From Streptomyces chartreusis (GTDB taxonomy: Bacteria; Actinomycetota; Actinomycetes; Streptomycetales; Streptomycetaceae): a DNA stretch of 64,000 nt. Location of the stretch: NCBI RefSeq assembly GCF_008704715.1, contig NZ_CP023689.1:6014001-6078000 (forward strand). Reading direction: 5' to 3'. The notes under the pieces are model-generated. The model made no database searches. It was not told the origin of the DNA and saw only the letters and a list, made by a program, of their open reading frames with translations. Position 1 is the first letter of the stretch. Every line of letters begins with the position of its first letter. Of the stretch, positions 1-9,138 are shown one piece after another. Position numbers and translations under genes: made by a program.

Positions 1-2161
1 CCACGTGGTCGCGGCCCGCGGCGCCCTGCTCGCCGGTCCCGCCGTGAGCCACGCGCATCAGCCGCAGAGCCGTCGCCACGTCACCGCTGAGCAGCGCGAC
101 CGCGCCGCACTCCCGGAACGTCGGCGACACGGTGCACGCCGCCTCGTAGGTCTCCGTCACCGGCGACGCGGGCGACGCCGAGGCCGTCTCCGCGAGGCAC
201 ACGACGTGTATTCCGGCGCGCGGCCCCTCGTGCGCCAGCCGCGCCACCGCCTCGCGCACGTCGGAGCCCCCGGGATCGCCGTCCACCACGACCACGGTGT
301 ACGGCCCCGCGAACCCGCCCGTCACGTCGGCCGCGTCGTCGTCCCGCGCCCACGAGGGCCGCCGGTCCCCGCGCTGACCGGGGATCCGGCCGTCCGGCAC
401 GACCGCCGCCACGGCGCCCCCGCCCCGCGTCGCCGGCTCCGCCGTCATGTCCTCCAGCCGCCGCAGCAGCTCCTCCGTACGGGCCGTCGCCTGTTCGCGG
501 TCGTAGGCCAGCAGCAGGCGGCAGTCCTGGCCGTGCCCGGGGCGGACGTGCGGGAGCCAGCCCAGCCACGCCCACTCGGCGGTGCGCTCCTCCAGGGGGC
601 GGGCCCGGTCCACGCTGAGCAGGACGACTTCCAGGGCATCGGGGGAGTGCAGTGCGGCGAGCTGGGCGAGCACCGCGCGGGCCAGCCCGGCGAGCCGCTC
701 GCGCGGACCTGCCAGGCCCAGCGCCCCGACCTCCCGCAGATCGGCGGTCACCGGCACGGCCGGCAGCAGCCCCGAGCCGTCGGGTGCCGTCCGGTCGGCC
801 GTGCCGAGCCGCACCGTGAGCGCCTCCGCGTGACCCGGCGAGCGCTCCCACAGCCGGGGGCCCGGGCCCAGGGCCGTCAGCAGCAGCGACGCCGGGTCCG
901 GCCAGGTCTCCGGCTGCCGGGGACCGTCGGCCGCCGCGGGCCGCCCGGACTCCGCCACCGGTTCGTCGTCGTACGTCCCGTCCGGCTCCGCCCCCTGCTC
1001 GGGGCGGCCGCCGGCCAGCCGGCGCGCCCACGCCGAGAGGCCGCCCCGCCTGCGCACGCCCGGCGGCACGTCGGTGCCGCGCAGCGGGGTGCCCTTACGG
1101 GTGCCGCCCGCCGTGTTCTCGGGGAGCACCGCCCCGGCGGTCGTGGGAGCCGTGTGGGAGGAAGGGCCGCTGTCGTCGCCGAACGCGCCCGGACCGAAGC
1201 CCGCGCCGTGGGTGTCGCCGCCGCGCGGTCCGGGGAGCGTCCTGCCGGCTCCGCCGTGCCGTTCGATCCGCGGGGCGCCGCCCTGGAGCGGGACGATCGG
1301 CGGCTCGACGGGATCGTGCTCCTGAGCGGCCGACCGGTCGGCCGAGTGCGCGGCCGGGTCGCCGCCGTCCGCCACGCGTGTGTGGCGCACCGCCGGGTCC
1401 GCGGGCACCGGCGGGCGGGCGCCGGAATCGCCGTCGCCGCCAGGGACGCGCACGTGCCCCTCGCCGTCCGGTTCCGTCCGCACCCGCGCGCCAGGACCGC
1501 CGGCCGGGGTCAGCCGCAGGGCCGACTCGCCGATCCGCAGCAGGGCACCCGGCGCGAACCGCACCTGGCGGGTGGTCAGCCGGGCGCCGTCCAGCGTGGT
1601 GCCGTTCGTCGAGCCGAGGTCGGCGACCGAGACCCGGCCGTCGGTGGCGACCGTGACCGCGCAGTGCAGACGGGAGACGTCCGGGTCGTCCAGCGGGACG
1701 TCGGCGTCGGCGGAGCGGCCGATGCGGATCTCGCCGCCGTGCAGCAGATGGACACCGCCCGCGTCCGGGCCCGCCACCACATGGAGCTGGGTCGGGGCGT
1801 CGTCGAGCTCGGGGTGGGGTTCGGGGGCCGCCGGGGCGCCCAGGGACAGCACCGCGCCGTCGGTCAGCGGGGGCTCGCCGAGGGTGCTGCGCCGGTCGTC
1901 GAGCCGCTCCGCGCCCGCGTACAGCACGACCGGGCCGCCGCCGCGCTCGGTCTCCTTCGCGCCCTCGAACCCGCTCGGCCGGGAGGTGCCCGCACCGCGG
2001 GAGGTGCCCGCGTCGCCGGCCACCGACGAGGCGAGCGCCGACGCCACCGCGGCCAGGGCCGTGCCGGCCGGTGCCGTGACCAGTACGTCGCAGCTCGCGG
2101 CGCGACCACGCGCCGGAGAAGGCGGTGCCAGTGGGTCTACGACGGTCAGCCGGATCTGCAT
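1..2161 (-). CDS. FHA-domain FtsK/SpoIIIE-type (EssC-like) ATPase, N-terminal part
   Basis: The frame is open from an ATG at 2161 to the left window edge, so only about 720 N-terminal residues are visible. The protein begins MQIRLTVVDPLAP, like the N-terminal domain of EssC-type ATPases. A clear FHA domain follows at roughly residues 125-205, with the GRS, SRLHC and GSTNGT motifs that form a phosphothreonine-binding loop. A Pro/Gly-rich linker follows, then a region resembling the part that precedes the first P-loop of FtsK/SpoIIIE ATPases. No Walker A motif lies inside the window, so the ATPase assignment rests on overall resemblance. It is divergent from two Ser/Thr kinase genes, and a link between FHA reader and kinase is plausible but inferred. 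Long open frames on the opposite strand here are high-GC shadows. Confidence 0.72.
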   Translation of the reverse strand, partial: MQIRLTVVDPLAPPSPARGRAASCDVLVTAPAGTALAAVASALASSVAGDAGTSRGAGTSRPSGFEGAKETERGGGPVVLYAGAERLDDRRSTLGEPPLTDGAVLSLGAPAAPEPHPELDDAPTQLHVVAGPDAGGVHLLHGGEIRIGRSADADVPLDDPDVSRLHCAVTVATDGRVSVADLGSTNGTTLDGARLTTRQVRFAPGALLRIGESALRLTPAGGPGARVRTEPDGEGHVRVPGGDGDSGARPPVPADPAVRHTRVADGGDPAAHSADRSAAQEHDPVEPPIVPLQGGAPRIERHGGAGRTLPGPRGGDTHGAGFGPGAFGDDSGPSSHTAPTTAGAVLPENTAGGTRKGTPLRGTDVPPGVRRRGGLSAWARRLAGGRPEQGAEPDGTYDDEPVAESGRPAAADGPRQPETWPDPASLLLTALGPGPRLWERSPGHAEALTVRLGTADRTAPDGSGLLPAVPVTADLREVGALGLAGPRERLAGLARAVLAQLAALHSPDALEVVLLSVDRARPLEERTAEWAWLGWLPHVRPGHGQDCRLLLAYDREQATARTEELLRRLEDMTAEPATRGGGAVAAVVPDGRIPGQRGDRRPSWARDDDAADVTGGFAGPYTVVVVDGDPGGSDVREAVARLAHEGPRAGIHVVCLAETASASPASPVTETYEAACTVSPTFRECGAVALLSGDVATALRLMRVAHGGTGEQGAAGRDHV

Positions 2162-2530
2162 CGGCGTCAGCGGTCCCTTCTGCGCGGGCGCGGACCAGGG
2201 CCCGTCCGATGGATCTCCCCACCCCACACGAGCACTTCGGCCAGTACTCCACGCATCCTCGCACCTGCCACTGACAACGCGCCCCCCGACCGAAGGCAAG
2301 TGATCTTGATTGGTCGGCTCTGCCCGTAAAAGTGCCTGACAGTTGACCTGCGGGCGATCGCTTGAGATCGGTCACGTCCGCTTGCGGCAACCACGAGACA
2401 GAGCCGAGCGTCTTTCCTTCGAACATGTACGGGAAGTCGTACGTAAGACGCACAGAAAGAGGACAGGCCGGTGCCCCCGGGTACGGCACTACAGTGGGTC
2501 GGAACGTAGACAAGCAGCAGGGAGCGCGAC
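2162..2530. promoter_or_regulatory. Divergent intergenic region between FHA/FtsK gene and pkaA
   Basis: This is 369 bases without a credible gene, separating divergent starts at 2161 and 2531, so it should carry both promoters. An inverted GTAC-containing element (GTACGGGAAGTCGTAC) lies near 2426-2441, and TACAGT near 2490 could serve as a -10 for pkaA. No convincing -35 hexamers were found. The pkaA ribosome-binding site is GGAG at 2521-2524. Confidence 0.4.
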
Positions 2531-4210
2531 GTGCGGCCGGTAGGCAGCAAGTACTTCCTCGAGGAGCCGCTCGGTCGTGGCGCCACGGGGACCGTCTGGC
2601 GAGCCCGCCAGCGGGAGACCGCGGGTGCCGAGGCGGCCGTGCCGGGGCAGCCCGGCGAGACGGTCGCGATCAAGGTGCTCAAGGAAGAGCTCGCCAGTGA
2701 CGCGGACATCGTCATGCGGTTCCTGCGCGAGCGGTCCGTCCTGCTCAGGCTGACCCACCCCAACATCGTCCGGGTCCGCGACCTGGTCGTCGAGGGCGAG
2801 CTGCTGGCCCTGGTCATGGACCTCGTCGAGGGCCCCGACCTGCACCGCTACCTGCGCGAGAACGGCCCCTTCACCCCAGTCGCCGCGTCCCTGCTCACGG
2901 CCCAGATCGCCGACGCGCTGGCCGCGAGCCACGCCGACGGCGTCGTCCACCGGGACCTGAAGCCCGCCAACGTCCTGCTCCGGCAGGACGGCGGCCAGAT
3001 GCACCCGCTGCTGACCGACTTCGGCATCGCGCGCCTCGCCGACTCCCCGGGCCTGACCCGCACGCACGAGTTCGTCGGCACGCCCGCGTACGTCGCGCCC
3101 GAGTCCGCCGAGGGCCGCCCGCAGACCTCCGCCGTCGACATCTACGGCGCCGGCATCCTCATGTACGAGCTGGTCACCGGACGTCCGCCGTTCGGCGGCG
3201 GCTCCGCCCTGGAGGTGCTGCACCAGCACCTGAGCGCCGAGCCGCGCCGCCCCTCCACGGTCCCCGACCCGCTGTGGACCGTCATAGAACGCTGCCTGCG
3301 CAAGAACCCCGACGAACGGCCCAGCGCCGAGAACCTCGCCCGCGGCCTGCGCGTCGTCGCCGAGGGCATCGGCGTGCACGCGAACTCCGCGCAGATCGCC
3401 GCCGCCGAGGGCGTCGCCGCACTGCTCGCCCCGGACCCGGCGCCTGCCACCGTGCCCGGCTCGGCCGACCCCACGCAGGTGATGCAGCACGGCGCCGGCT
3501 CGTTCGACCCGAACGCCGCGACCAACGTCATGCCGCACACCGGCGCCCCCGGCCCGGCGGGCGCCGCCGACCCCACCGCGGTGCTGCCGCACACCGGCGG
3601 CCCCGGCGCCGCGGACCCGACGGCCGTCATGCCGCCGATGCCGCAGGGGCAGCCCGGCGGCCCCGGCCCCGAGGACCCGCACCCCTGGCAGAACCAGCTG
3701 CGCGCCGCCCGGGACCGCAACGAACAGACGCAGGTCCAGTACCTCGACCCCAACCAGGACCCGCTGCGCCGCCGCCCGCAGCGCCAGGTGGCCCGCCCGC
3801 AGCAGCCGCAGCAGCGCCCGCCGCAGCGCGGCCAGCAGGGCGGTTACGGCCACCCGCAGCAGCACCAGCCGCAGCAGTACGCCCCGCAGCGTCAGCCGCA
3901 GCAGCAGCCCCAGCGGTACGCGCCGCCGCCCACGCCGGAGCCGCAGCGTCCGCAGCGCGAGCCGCGTCAGCCGCGCCAGCGCGGCGCCAACCCGATGCGG
4001 ATCCCCGGCCTCGGCTGCCTCAAGGGCTGTCTGTTCACGATCGTCATCCTGTTCGTCGCGGGCTGGCTGATCTGGGAGCTGAGCCCGCTGCAGGAGTGGA
4101 TCGGCACCGGCAAGAGCTACTGGGACCAGCTCTCCGACTGGTTCAGCACCGTGACCGGCTGGATCGGCGACCTCGGCAGCAGCAGCGGCGGAGGCTCGGG
4201 AACCAACTGA
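2531..4210 (+). CDS. pkaA: Eukaryotic-type Ser/Thr protein kinase PkaA-like
   Basis: This is a Hanks-type Ser/Thr kinase of 559 aa. The GTG start has GGAG six bases upstream. The N-terminal kinase domain (about 8-270) has the glycine loop GRGATGTV, the VAIK lysine at residue 48, the catalytic loop HRDLKPAN with Asp142 and the DFG at 163-165. A Pro/Gln-rich low-complexity linker spans about residues 390-485. One hydrophobic segment near 498-517 (FTIVILFVAGWLIW) anchors the kinase to the membrane, leaving a short Ser/Gly-rich outer tail. There are no PASTA repeats, so it is not a PknB-type wall sensor. Position next to a second kinase matches the pkaA-pkaB pair of S. coelicolor as I remember it. 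Substrates cannot be read from the sequence; the neighbouring FHA protein is a candidate partner. Confidence 0.85.
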   Translation: MRPVGSKYFLEEPLGRGATGTVWRARQRETAGAEAAVPGQPGETVAIKVLKEELASDADIVMRFLRERSVLLRLTHPNIVRVRDLVVEGELLALVMDLVEGPDLHRYLRENGPFTPVAASLLTAQIADALAASHADGVVHRDLKPANVLLRQDGGQMHPLLTDFGIARLADSPGLTRTHEFVGTPAYVAPESAEGRPQTSAVDIYGAGILMYELVTGRPPFGGGSALEVLHQHLSAEPRRPSTVPDPLWTVIERCLRKNPDERPSAENLARGLRVVAEGIGVHANSAQIAAAEGVAALLAPDPAPATVPGSADPTQVMQHGAGSFDPNAATNVMPHTGAPGPAGAADPTAVLPHTGGPGAADPTAVMPPMPQGQPGGPGPEDPHPWQNQLRAARDRNEQTQVQYLDPNQDPLRRRPQRQVARPQQPQQRPPQRGQQGGYGHPQQHQPQQYAPQRQPQQQPQRYAPPPTPEPQRPQREPRQPRQRGANPMRIPGLGCLKGCLFTIVILFVAGWLIWELSPLQEWIGTGKSYWDQLSDWFSTVTGWIGDLGSSSGGGSGTN

Positions 4211-4394
4211 CCGGCCTCGGCCAGGTTGGCTATTTGTCGACATCTGGCGGGTGATTTCCGCCTCGGCGGTGAAGGTTGGTCTGTCGTCGGCGTAGTTTTG
4301 TCGACCGGGGTTCCCGGGAGATTGTCGGCTGGGGGTCCGGGGGTCGTCCCCCGGAATGACGCAGCAGCGACAACACGCGTCGGTAGGAGCAGTC

Positions 4395-5636
4395 TTGGCA
4401 CGGAAGATCGGCAGCCGGTACACCGCCAACCAGATCCTGGGGCGGGGCAGCGCCGGCACGGTGTGGCTGGGCGAGGGGCCCGAGGGGCCCGTCGCCATCA
4501 AGCTGCTGCGCGAGGATCTCGCGTCCGACCAGGAACTCGTCGGACGCTTCGTCCAGGAGCGCACGGCACTGCTCGGCCTCGAGCACCCGAACGTGGTCTC
4601 CGTGCGCGACCTGGTCGTCGACGGCAACGACCTCGCGCTCGTCATGGACCTGGTCCGCGGCACCGACCTGCGCACCCGGCTCGACCGGGACCGCCGGCTC
4701 GCGCCGGAGGCCGCGGTGGCGATCGTCGCGGACATCGCGGACGGGCTGGCCGCAGCGCACGCGGCCGGGGTCGTCCACCGCGACGTCAAGCCCGAGAACG
4801 TCCTGCTCGACATGCAGGGCCCGCTCGGCCCCGGCGGCTCCCACCCGGCGCTGCTGACCGACTTCGGTGTGGCGAAACTCATCGACTCGCCCCGCCGCAC
4901 CCGCGCGACGAAGATCATCGGCACCCCGGACTACCTGGCGCCGGAGATCGTCGAGGGCCTGCCGCCCCGCGCCGCCGTCGACATCTACGCCCTCGCCACC
5001 GTCCTGTACGAGCTGCTGGCGGGCTTCACGCCGTTCGGCGGCGGTCACCCCGGCGCGGTGCTGCGCCGCCATGTCACGGAGACGGTGGCGCCGCTCCCCG
5101 GCATCCCCGACGAGCTGTGGCAGCTGCTCGTGCAGTGCCTGGCGAAGGCCCCCGCATCCCGCCTGCGGGCCTCGGAGCTCGGCACCCGGCTGCGGGAGCT
5201 GCTGCCGCTGGTCACCGGGATGCCGCCGCTGGACGTGGACGAGCCCGACGCGGAACCTGCCGAGGACGAGGCTCCGGCCGCCGAGGAGGCCGCCCCGCAG
5301 GGCGAGCGGGTCCGGCGGCGGGGCGCGGTACCGCTCGTACCGGGCGCGAAGCCCGCCGACTCCAACCGGGACACGCACACGTCGATGAGGGTCCCGGCAC
5401 CCGACGAGCTGGCCGGCGGCGCGCGCGGCACGGCCCGGGTGCCCAGGCCCGCGGGCGCCCCGCGTCCGGGCTCGGCCCGCCACCGGGCGGTGGCCCGGCG
5501 ACGCCGCGTGGCCCTGGGGGCGGCCGCTGTGGTGCTGGCGGCCGCCGCGGGCGTGGGGGCGTGGCTGGCGACGTCGGAGGACGACGCGGGAGCGACCCCC
5601 CAGGACACGAACAACACGGCCCCGGCGACGCCATAG
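4395..5636 (+). CDS. pkaB: Eukaryotic-type Ser/Thr protein kinase PkaB-like
   Basis: This is a second membrane-anchored Hanks-type kinase, 413 aa from the TTG at 4395. I prefer this start because GGAG (4386-4389) lies five bases upstream and the protein then begins MARKIGSRYT at the kinase domain. An in-frame ATG at 4356 has no spaced ribosome-binding site. Lys36 is in VAIK, Asp130 in HRDVKPEN, and DFG is at 156-158. A single transmembrane helix near the C terminus (VALGAAAVVLAAAAGVGAWL) is followed by about 20 residues outside. It differs from PkaA in lacking the Gln-rich linker. The 184-bp gap after pkaA suggests partly separate expression. Confidence 0.83.
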   Translation: MARKIGSRYTANQILGRGSAGTVWLGEGPEGPVAIKLLREDLASDQELVGRFVQERTALLGLEHPNVVSVRDLVVDGNDLALVMDLVRGTDLRTRLDRDRRLAPEAAVAIVADIADGLAAAHAAGVVHRDVKPENVLLDMQGPLGPGGSHPALLTDFGVAKLIDSPRRTRATKIIGTPDYLAPEIVEGLPPRAAVDIYALATVLYELLAGFTPFGGGHPGAVLRRHVTETVAPLPGIPDELWQLLVQCLAKAPASRLRASELGTRLRELLPLVTGMPPLDVDEPDAEPAEDEAPAAEEAAPQGERVRRRGAVPLVPGAKPADSNRDTHTSMRVPAPDELAGGARGTARVPRPAGAPRPGSARHRAVARRRRVALGAAAVVLAAAAGVGAWLATSEDDAGATPQDTNNTAPATP

Positions 5637-5659
5637 CCTCGGGAGGCCGGACGCGATTC

Positions 5660-5728
5660 AGCCCGTCCGGCGATTGAGGACAAGGCCCCTTCAGGGCCGG
5701 TGGGGGTCCAGGGGGCGGAGCCCCCTGG
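5660..5728 (+). repeat. Interspersed repeat (GTCCGGCG-type) with hairpin, copy 1
   Basis: The core at 5660-5687 (AGCCCGTCCGGCG, then ATTGAGGACAAGGCC) matches 26 of 28 positions of the reverse complement at 30871-30898. Similarity continues into the flank, which folds as an 8-bp hairpin CCAGGGGG/CCCCCTGG (5708-5715/5721-5728). The hairpin could also terminate pkaB transcription. Confidence 0.7.
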
Positions 5729-5795
5729 TACGTGTGCCAGGACACCGGTGACCCCGTGCCGACAGCACCCGGACCTCGCCGCTTGGCGGAGCCGT

Positions 5796-5801
5796 TACGC
5801 T
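5796..5801 (+). promoter_or_regulatory. -10 hexamer, likely leaderless prfB promoter
   Basis: TACGCT ends six bases before the GTG start of prfB, placing the expected transcription start at or next to the start codon. No clear -35 was found. Confidence 0.45.
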
Positions 5802-5807
5802 GGAGGC

Positions 5808-6911
5808 GTGGCAGTCGTCGATGTATCCGAAGAGCTCAAGTCCCTCTCCTCGACCATGGAGTCGATCGAGGCCGTTCTGGACCTCGACAAGCTGAGGGCA
5901 GACATCGCCGTGCTCGAGGAGCAGGCGGCCGCGCCGTCCCTGTGGGACAACCCGGACGAGGCGCAGAAGATCACCAGCAAGCTGAGCCACCTCCAGGCCG
6001 AGGTCAGGAAGGCCGAGGCGCTGCGGGGGCGGATCGACGATCTCGCCGTGCTCTTCGAGATGGCCGAGGAGGAGGACGACCCGGACACCCGTGCCGAGGC
6101 CGAGTCCGAGCTCACGGCCGTCCGCAAGGCACTGGACGAGATGGAGGTCCGCACGCTGCTCAGCGGTGAGTACGACGCCCGTGAGGCGCTCGTCAACATC
6201 CGCGCCGAGGCGGGCGGCGTCGACGCCGCCGACTTCGCCGAGAAGCTGCAGCGGATGTACCTGCGCTGGGCTGAGCAGAAGGGCTACAAGACCGAGGTCT
6301 ACGAGACGTCGTACGCGGAAGAGGCCGGCATCAAGTCGACCACCTTCGCCGTGCAGGTGCCGTACGCCTACGGCACCCTCTCGGTCGAGCAGGGCACCCA
6401 CCGCCTCGTGCGCATCTCGCCCTTCGACAACCAGGGGCGTCGCCAGACCTCCTTCGCGGGCGTCGAGATCCTCCCCGTGGTCGAGCAGACCGACCACATC
6501 GAGATCGACGAGTCCGAGCTGCGCGTGGACGTGTACCGGTCCTCCGGTCCCGGCGGTCAGGGCGTCAACACCACCGACTCCGCGGTCCGGTTGACCCACC
6601 TCCCCACCGGCATCGTCGTCTCCTGCCAGAACGAGCGGTCGCAGATCCAGAACAAGGCGACCGCCATGAACGTCCTCCAGGCGAAGCTGCTGGAGCGGCA
6701 GCGCCAGGAGGAGCGGGCCAAGATGGACGCCCTCAAGGACGGCGGCAGCTCCTGGGGCAACCAGATGCGTTCGTACGTCCTGCACCCGTACCAGATGGTC
6801 AAGGACCTGCGCACGGAGTTCGAAGTCGGTAACCCCGAGGCCGTTTTCAACGGTGAGATCGACGGTTTCCTCGAAGCCGGAATTCGCTGGCGCAAGCAGC
6901 AGGAGAAGTAA
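5808..6911 (+). CDS. prfB: Peptide chain release factor 2
   Basis: RF2 (367 aa) reads UGA and UAA stop codons in the ribosomal A site and triggers peptide release. The SPF stop-codon recognition tripeptide ([11 protein letters not shown]) and the GGQ motif ([14 protein letters not shown]), which acts at the peptidyl-transferase centre, are both present. The frame is continuous with no internal UGA shift site, so the autoregulatory +1 frameshift known from E. coli prfB is absent. Start: GTG at 5808, giving [14 protein letters not shown] purine-rich GGAGG is only one base away, too close to act as a normal Shine-Dalgarno, while a -10-like TACGCT lies six bases upstream, so a leaderless mRNA is likely. 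Confidence 0.93.
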   Translation: MAVVDVSEELKSLSSTMESIEAVLDLDKLRADIAVLEEQAAAPSLWDNPDEAQKITSKLSHLQAEVRKAEALRGRIDDLAVLFEMAEEEDDPDTRAEAESELTAVRKALDEMEVRTLLSGEYDAREALVNIRAEAGGVDAADFAEKLQRMYLRWAEQKGYKTEVYETSYAEEAGIKSTTFAVQVPYAYGTLSVEQGTHRLVRISPFDNQGRRQTSFAGVEILPVVEQTDHIEIDESELRVDVYRSSGPGGQGVNTTDSAVRLTHLPTGIVVSCQNERSQIQNKATAMNVLQAKLLERQRQEERAKMDALKDGGSSWGNQMRSYVLHPYQMVKDLRTEFEVGNPEAVFNGEIDGFLEAGIRWRKQQEK

Positions 6912-6921
6912 GTTTGTCGAC

Positions 6922-6958
6922 AAGGCAACTGCCGCCGTCACGGCGGTAGTTGCCTTTT
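6922..6958 (+). terminator. Intrinsic terminator of prfB
   Basis: A 15-bp stem (6922-6936/6942-6956, one G-U pair, five-base loop) begins AAGGCAACTGCCGCC and ends in a T run. It starts 10 bases after the prfB stop. Confidence 0.85.
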
Positions 6959-7205
6959 CTGTGCCTGCATGTCTGGGTTTTACATCACACTCACAGGTTC
7001 CAACCCCTGGCAAAGAGCCCGTAGTTGGACATCGCGCGCGCAACGGCCTTGACGAAGACTTGAAAAATGGGAAGGGTAAAGCGTGGCATGCGTATCTCTG
7101 GGGCGCATGTGAACCGGGGGGCTCTTGTTCCGCTACCTCCGTCGATCACGGCCTGCCCCTGAGCGCTGTCTCACTGACGATTCGGCTACTGGGGGTAGCA
7201 ACCAC

Positions 7206-7808
7206 ATGACCAAGAAGACGCGGATCCGTATCGCGCGCCTCGCGGCCGGCGCCGTCATCGCGGCCGGTGCCTCGTTGACCGCTGCGGGTGCCGCTTCTGC
7301 CGCGGAGGCGGAGGACTGCCTCCTCGGCATCTGCATCGGCGACGACGAGCCGACCGACCCGCCCACCGAGGAGCCGACGGACATCCCGACGGACATTCCT
7401 ACGGACATCCCGACCGAGGAGCCCACGGACCCGACGGAGCCCACCGAGGAGCCGACGGAGCCGCAGGAGCCCACCGAGGAGCCGACCACCGAGCCGACCG
7501 ACCCGGGTAACGGCAACGGTGGCGGGAACGGCAACGGCAACGGGAACGGCAACAACGGCGGGGGCAACAACACCGACCCCGACGGTGGCGCCTCCGCCCA
7601 GGAGGAGGGTTCCTCCTCCCTGACCGAGACCGGCACCGACAGCACCGGCGCCAGCACCTCCGCCCAGGGCGGCGGCGACGAGCTCGCCGAGACCGGTGCC
7701 GCGCAGACCACGTTCCTGCTGGTCGGCGCCGCCACCATGATCGCCGGTGGCATCGGCTTCCGTGTGCTGCCGCGCCTCGCCGGCGGCCGCGGCGGTGCGG
7801 CTGCCTGA
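7206..7808 (+). CDS. Secreted cell-wall protein with LAETG sortase signal
   Basis: This 200-aa secreted protein is predicted to be covalently attached to peptidoglycan. It has a signal peptide (lysine/arginine start, then AAGAVIAAGASLTAAGAASA). A low-complexity segment built on PTDIPTDIPT and EEPTEP units and a Gly/Asn-rich tract follow. The C-terminal sorting signal is LAETG, a hydrophobic helix and an Arg-containing tail. LAxTG is the motif used by class E sortases of Streptomyces (family knowledge). The middle looks like a disordered spacer with no recognisable domain, so its role is unknown. The 250 bases before it (6960-7205) hold no gene and are locally less GC-rich, consistent with a promoter. 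Confidence 0.75.
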   Translation: MTKKTRIRIARLAAGAVIAAGASLTAAGAASAAEAEDCLLGICIGDDEPTDPPTEEPTDIPTDIPTDIPTEEPTDPTEPTEEPTEPQEPTEEPTTEPTDPGNGNGGGNGNGNGNGNNGGGNNTDPDGGASAQEEGSSSLTETGTDSTGASTSAQGGGDELAETGAAQTTFLLVGAATMIAGGIGFRVLPRLAGGRGGAAA

Positions 7809-7850
7809 CGGTAGCCGATCGTCCACGCCGTGTGACTGACGTCGTACGGC

Positions 7851-7887
7851 CGAGGGGCCCGGAGCGTGCTTCGCTCCGGGCCCCTCG
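7851..7887. terminator. Bidirectional terminator hairpin
   Basis: A perfect 16-bp stem, CGAGGGGCCCGGAGCG with its complement, surrounds a five-base loop. It lies between convergent genes ending at 7808 and 7917. Confidence 0.8.
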
Positions 7888-7916
7888 TCATGTCCGCGTT
7901 AGGTGTGTGCGGTGCC

Positions 7917-8108
7917 CTAGGCGGTCTGGTGCGCCAGCAGGGCCACCGCCGCGATCAGTATCGCCAGCAGGGCGATCAGCGTCATCGGGTTCAGGCCCGC
8001 CAACGGGTTCTCCTGCTGGAGCCGCTCGCGATTCGCCCGGCAGACGGGGCACCGGCCCTCACTCACGGGCGCGGCACAGTTCGCGCACACCAGCCGGTCG
8101 TACGTCAT
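7917..8108 (-). CDS. Small zinc-ribbon membrane protein
   Basis: This 63-aa protein has two CxxC pairs (CANC and CPVC) near the N terminus that form a likely zinc ribbon. One transmembrane helix follows (MTLIALLAILIAAVALLA). It begins MTYDRLVCANCAAP. The function is unknown. The compact layout, terminator and clean codon use support a real gene. It is divergent from ftsE. Confidence 0.72.
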   Translation of the reverse strand: MTYDRLVCANCAAPVSEGRCPVCRANRERLQQENPLAGLNPMTLIALLAILIAAVALLAHQTA

Positions 8109-8412
8109 GCGCCACCCTCCTTGCGAGTCCCTCCGGGGGGTTCAACGGGTTCAGCCCCGAGAACGTTCCCCCTTCCACAATGCCAGGTTCCCCTGCAAAG
8201 GGCGCGGGCGCCCTCGGAAGGGTGGTTGTCATTGTCTCGCGGCCACGGGCGCCATGTGGCTGGTCGCGCAGTTCCCCGCGCCCCTTTCAGGGCGTCACCT
8301 GATCCGGCATAAATAGGCACAACCCTTACGCAACCCCTTCCGGCGACTGCGCCCCCGCCTCCGACTCGCGTATGGTCACGCTCATCTACCCCCGGCGACC
8401 CGTGGTGCATCC
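8109..8412. promoter_or_regulatory. Intergenic region upstream of ftsE carrying a repeat
   Basis: This region of 304 bases separates the small zinc-ribbon gene from ftsE. No gene is visible. It contains an interspersed repeat (8257-8294). A weak -10-like TATGGT lies about 40 bases before the ftsE start. Confidence 0.35.
8257..8294 (+). repeat. Interspersed repeat (CGCGCAGTTCCCCGCGCC-type), copy 1
   Basis: The 38-base unit reads TGGCTGGTCGCGCAGTTC, then CCCGCGCCCCTTTCAGGGCG. It differs from the copy at 38885-38923 by a single extra C there. The CGCG and GGGCG parts can form small stems. Confidence 0.8.
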
Positions 8413-9102
8413 GTGATCCGATTCGACAACGTCTCCAAGGTCTACCCCAAGCAGACCCGCCCCGCACTCAGGGATGTGTCCCTGGAAGTGGAGAAGGGCG
8501 AGTTCGTGTTCCTCGTGGGGTCCTCCGGCTCCGGAAAGTCCACCTTCCTGCGGCTGATCCTCCGCGAGGAGCGGGCCAGCCACGGACAGGTGCACATCCT
8601 GGGCAAGGACCTCGCACGCCTCTCCAACTGGAAGGTGCCGCAGATGCGCCGCCAGCTGGGGACGGTGTTCCAGGACTTCCGCCTCCTTCCGAACAAGACG
8701 GTCGGCGAGAACGTCGCCTTCGCCCAGGAGGTCATCGGCAAGTCGCGCGGCGAGATCCGCAAGTCCGTGCCGCAGGTGCTCGACCTCGTCGGGCTCGGCG
8801 GCAAGGAGGACCGGATGCCCGGTGAGCTGTCGGGTGGTGAGCAGCAGCGGGTGGCCATCGCCCGCGCCTTCGTGAACCGGCCCAAGCTGCTCATCTGCGA
8901 CGAGCCCACCGGCAACCTCGACCCGCAGACCTCCGTCGGCATCATGAAGCTGCTCGACCGGATCAACCGGACGGGTACGACGGTCGTGATGGCCACGCAC
9001 GATCAGAACATCGTGGACCAGATGCGCAAGCGCGTCATCGAGCTGGAGAAGGGCCGCCTCGTCCGCGACCAGGCACGCGGCGTCTACGGCTACCAGCACT
9101 GA
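8413..9102 (+). CDS. ftsE: Cell-division ABC transporter ATP-binding protein FtsE
   Basis: FtsE (229 aa) is the ATPase of the FtsEX complex, which in other bacteria couples division to peptidoglycan hydrolase activation. Walker A is GSSGSGKST, the signature is [14 protein letters not shown], Walker B is [12 protein letters not shown] and the switch histidine is in ATHD. The length is standard for the family. The GTG start at 8413 gives [11 protein letters not shown]. No strong Shine-Dalgarno is evident. It is followed after 36 bases by ftsX, as in most bacteria. Confidence 0.95.
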   Translation: MIRFDNVSKVYPKQTRPALRDVSLEVEKGEFVFLVGSSGSGKSTFLRLILREERASHGQVHILGKDLARLSNWKVPQMRRQLGTVFQDFRLLPNKTVGENVAFAQEVIGKSRGEIRKSVPQVLDLVGLGGKEDRMPGELSGGEQQRVAIARAFVNRPKLLICDEPTGNLDPQTSVGIMKLLDRINRTGTTVVMATHDQNIVDQMRKRVIELEKGRLVRDQARGVYGYQH

Positions 9103-9138
9103 CCCGACCCGTCCACGGAAAGGCCTGAAAGAGACGCC

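Noticed and set aside
5-2329. Long plus-strand open frame opposite the FHA/FtsK gene
   Set aside because: Arg/Pro/Gly/Ala-rich nonsense protein without domains; the minus strand encodes a clear FHA domain in another frame.
1095-2513. Minus-strand open frame of 472 residues in a second frame over the FHA gene
   Set aside because: Arg-rich low-complexity product; it extends into the divergent promoter region and does not contain the FHA motifs.
5808-6911. Programmed frameshift in prfB
   Set aside because: The reading frame is continuous; no in-frame UGA or slippery site is present.
7200-7600. CRISPR-like or tandem DNA repeat in the LAETG protein gene
   Set aside because: The repetition reflects Pro/Thr/Glu codons of a protein spacer; there are no regular spacers.
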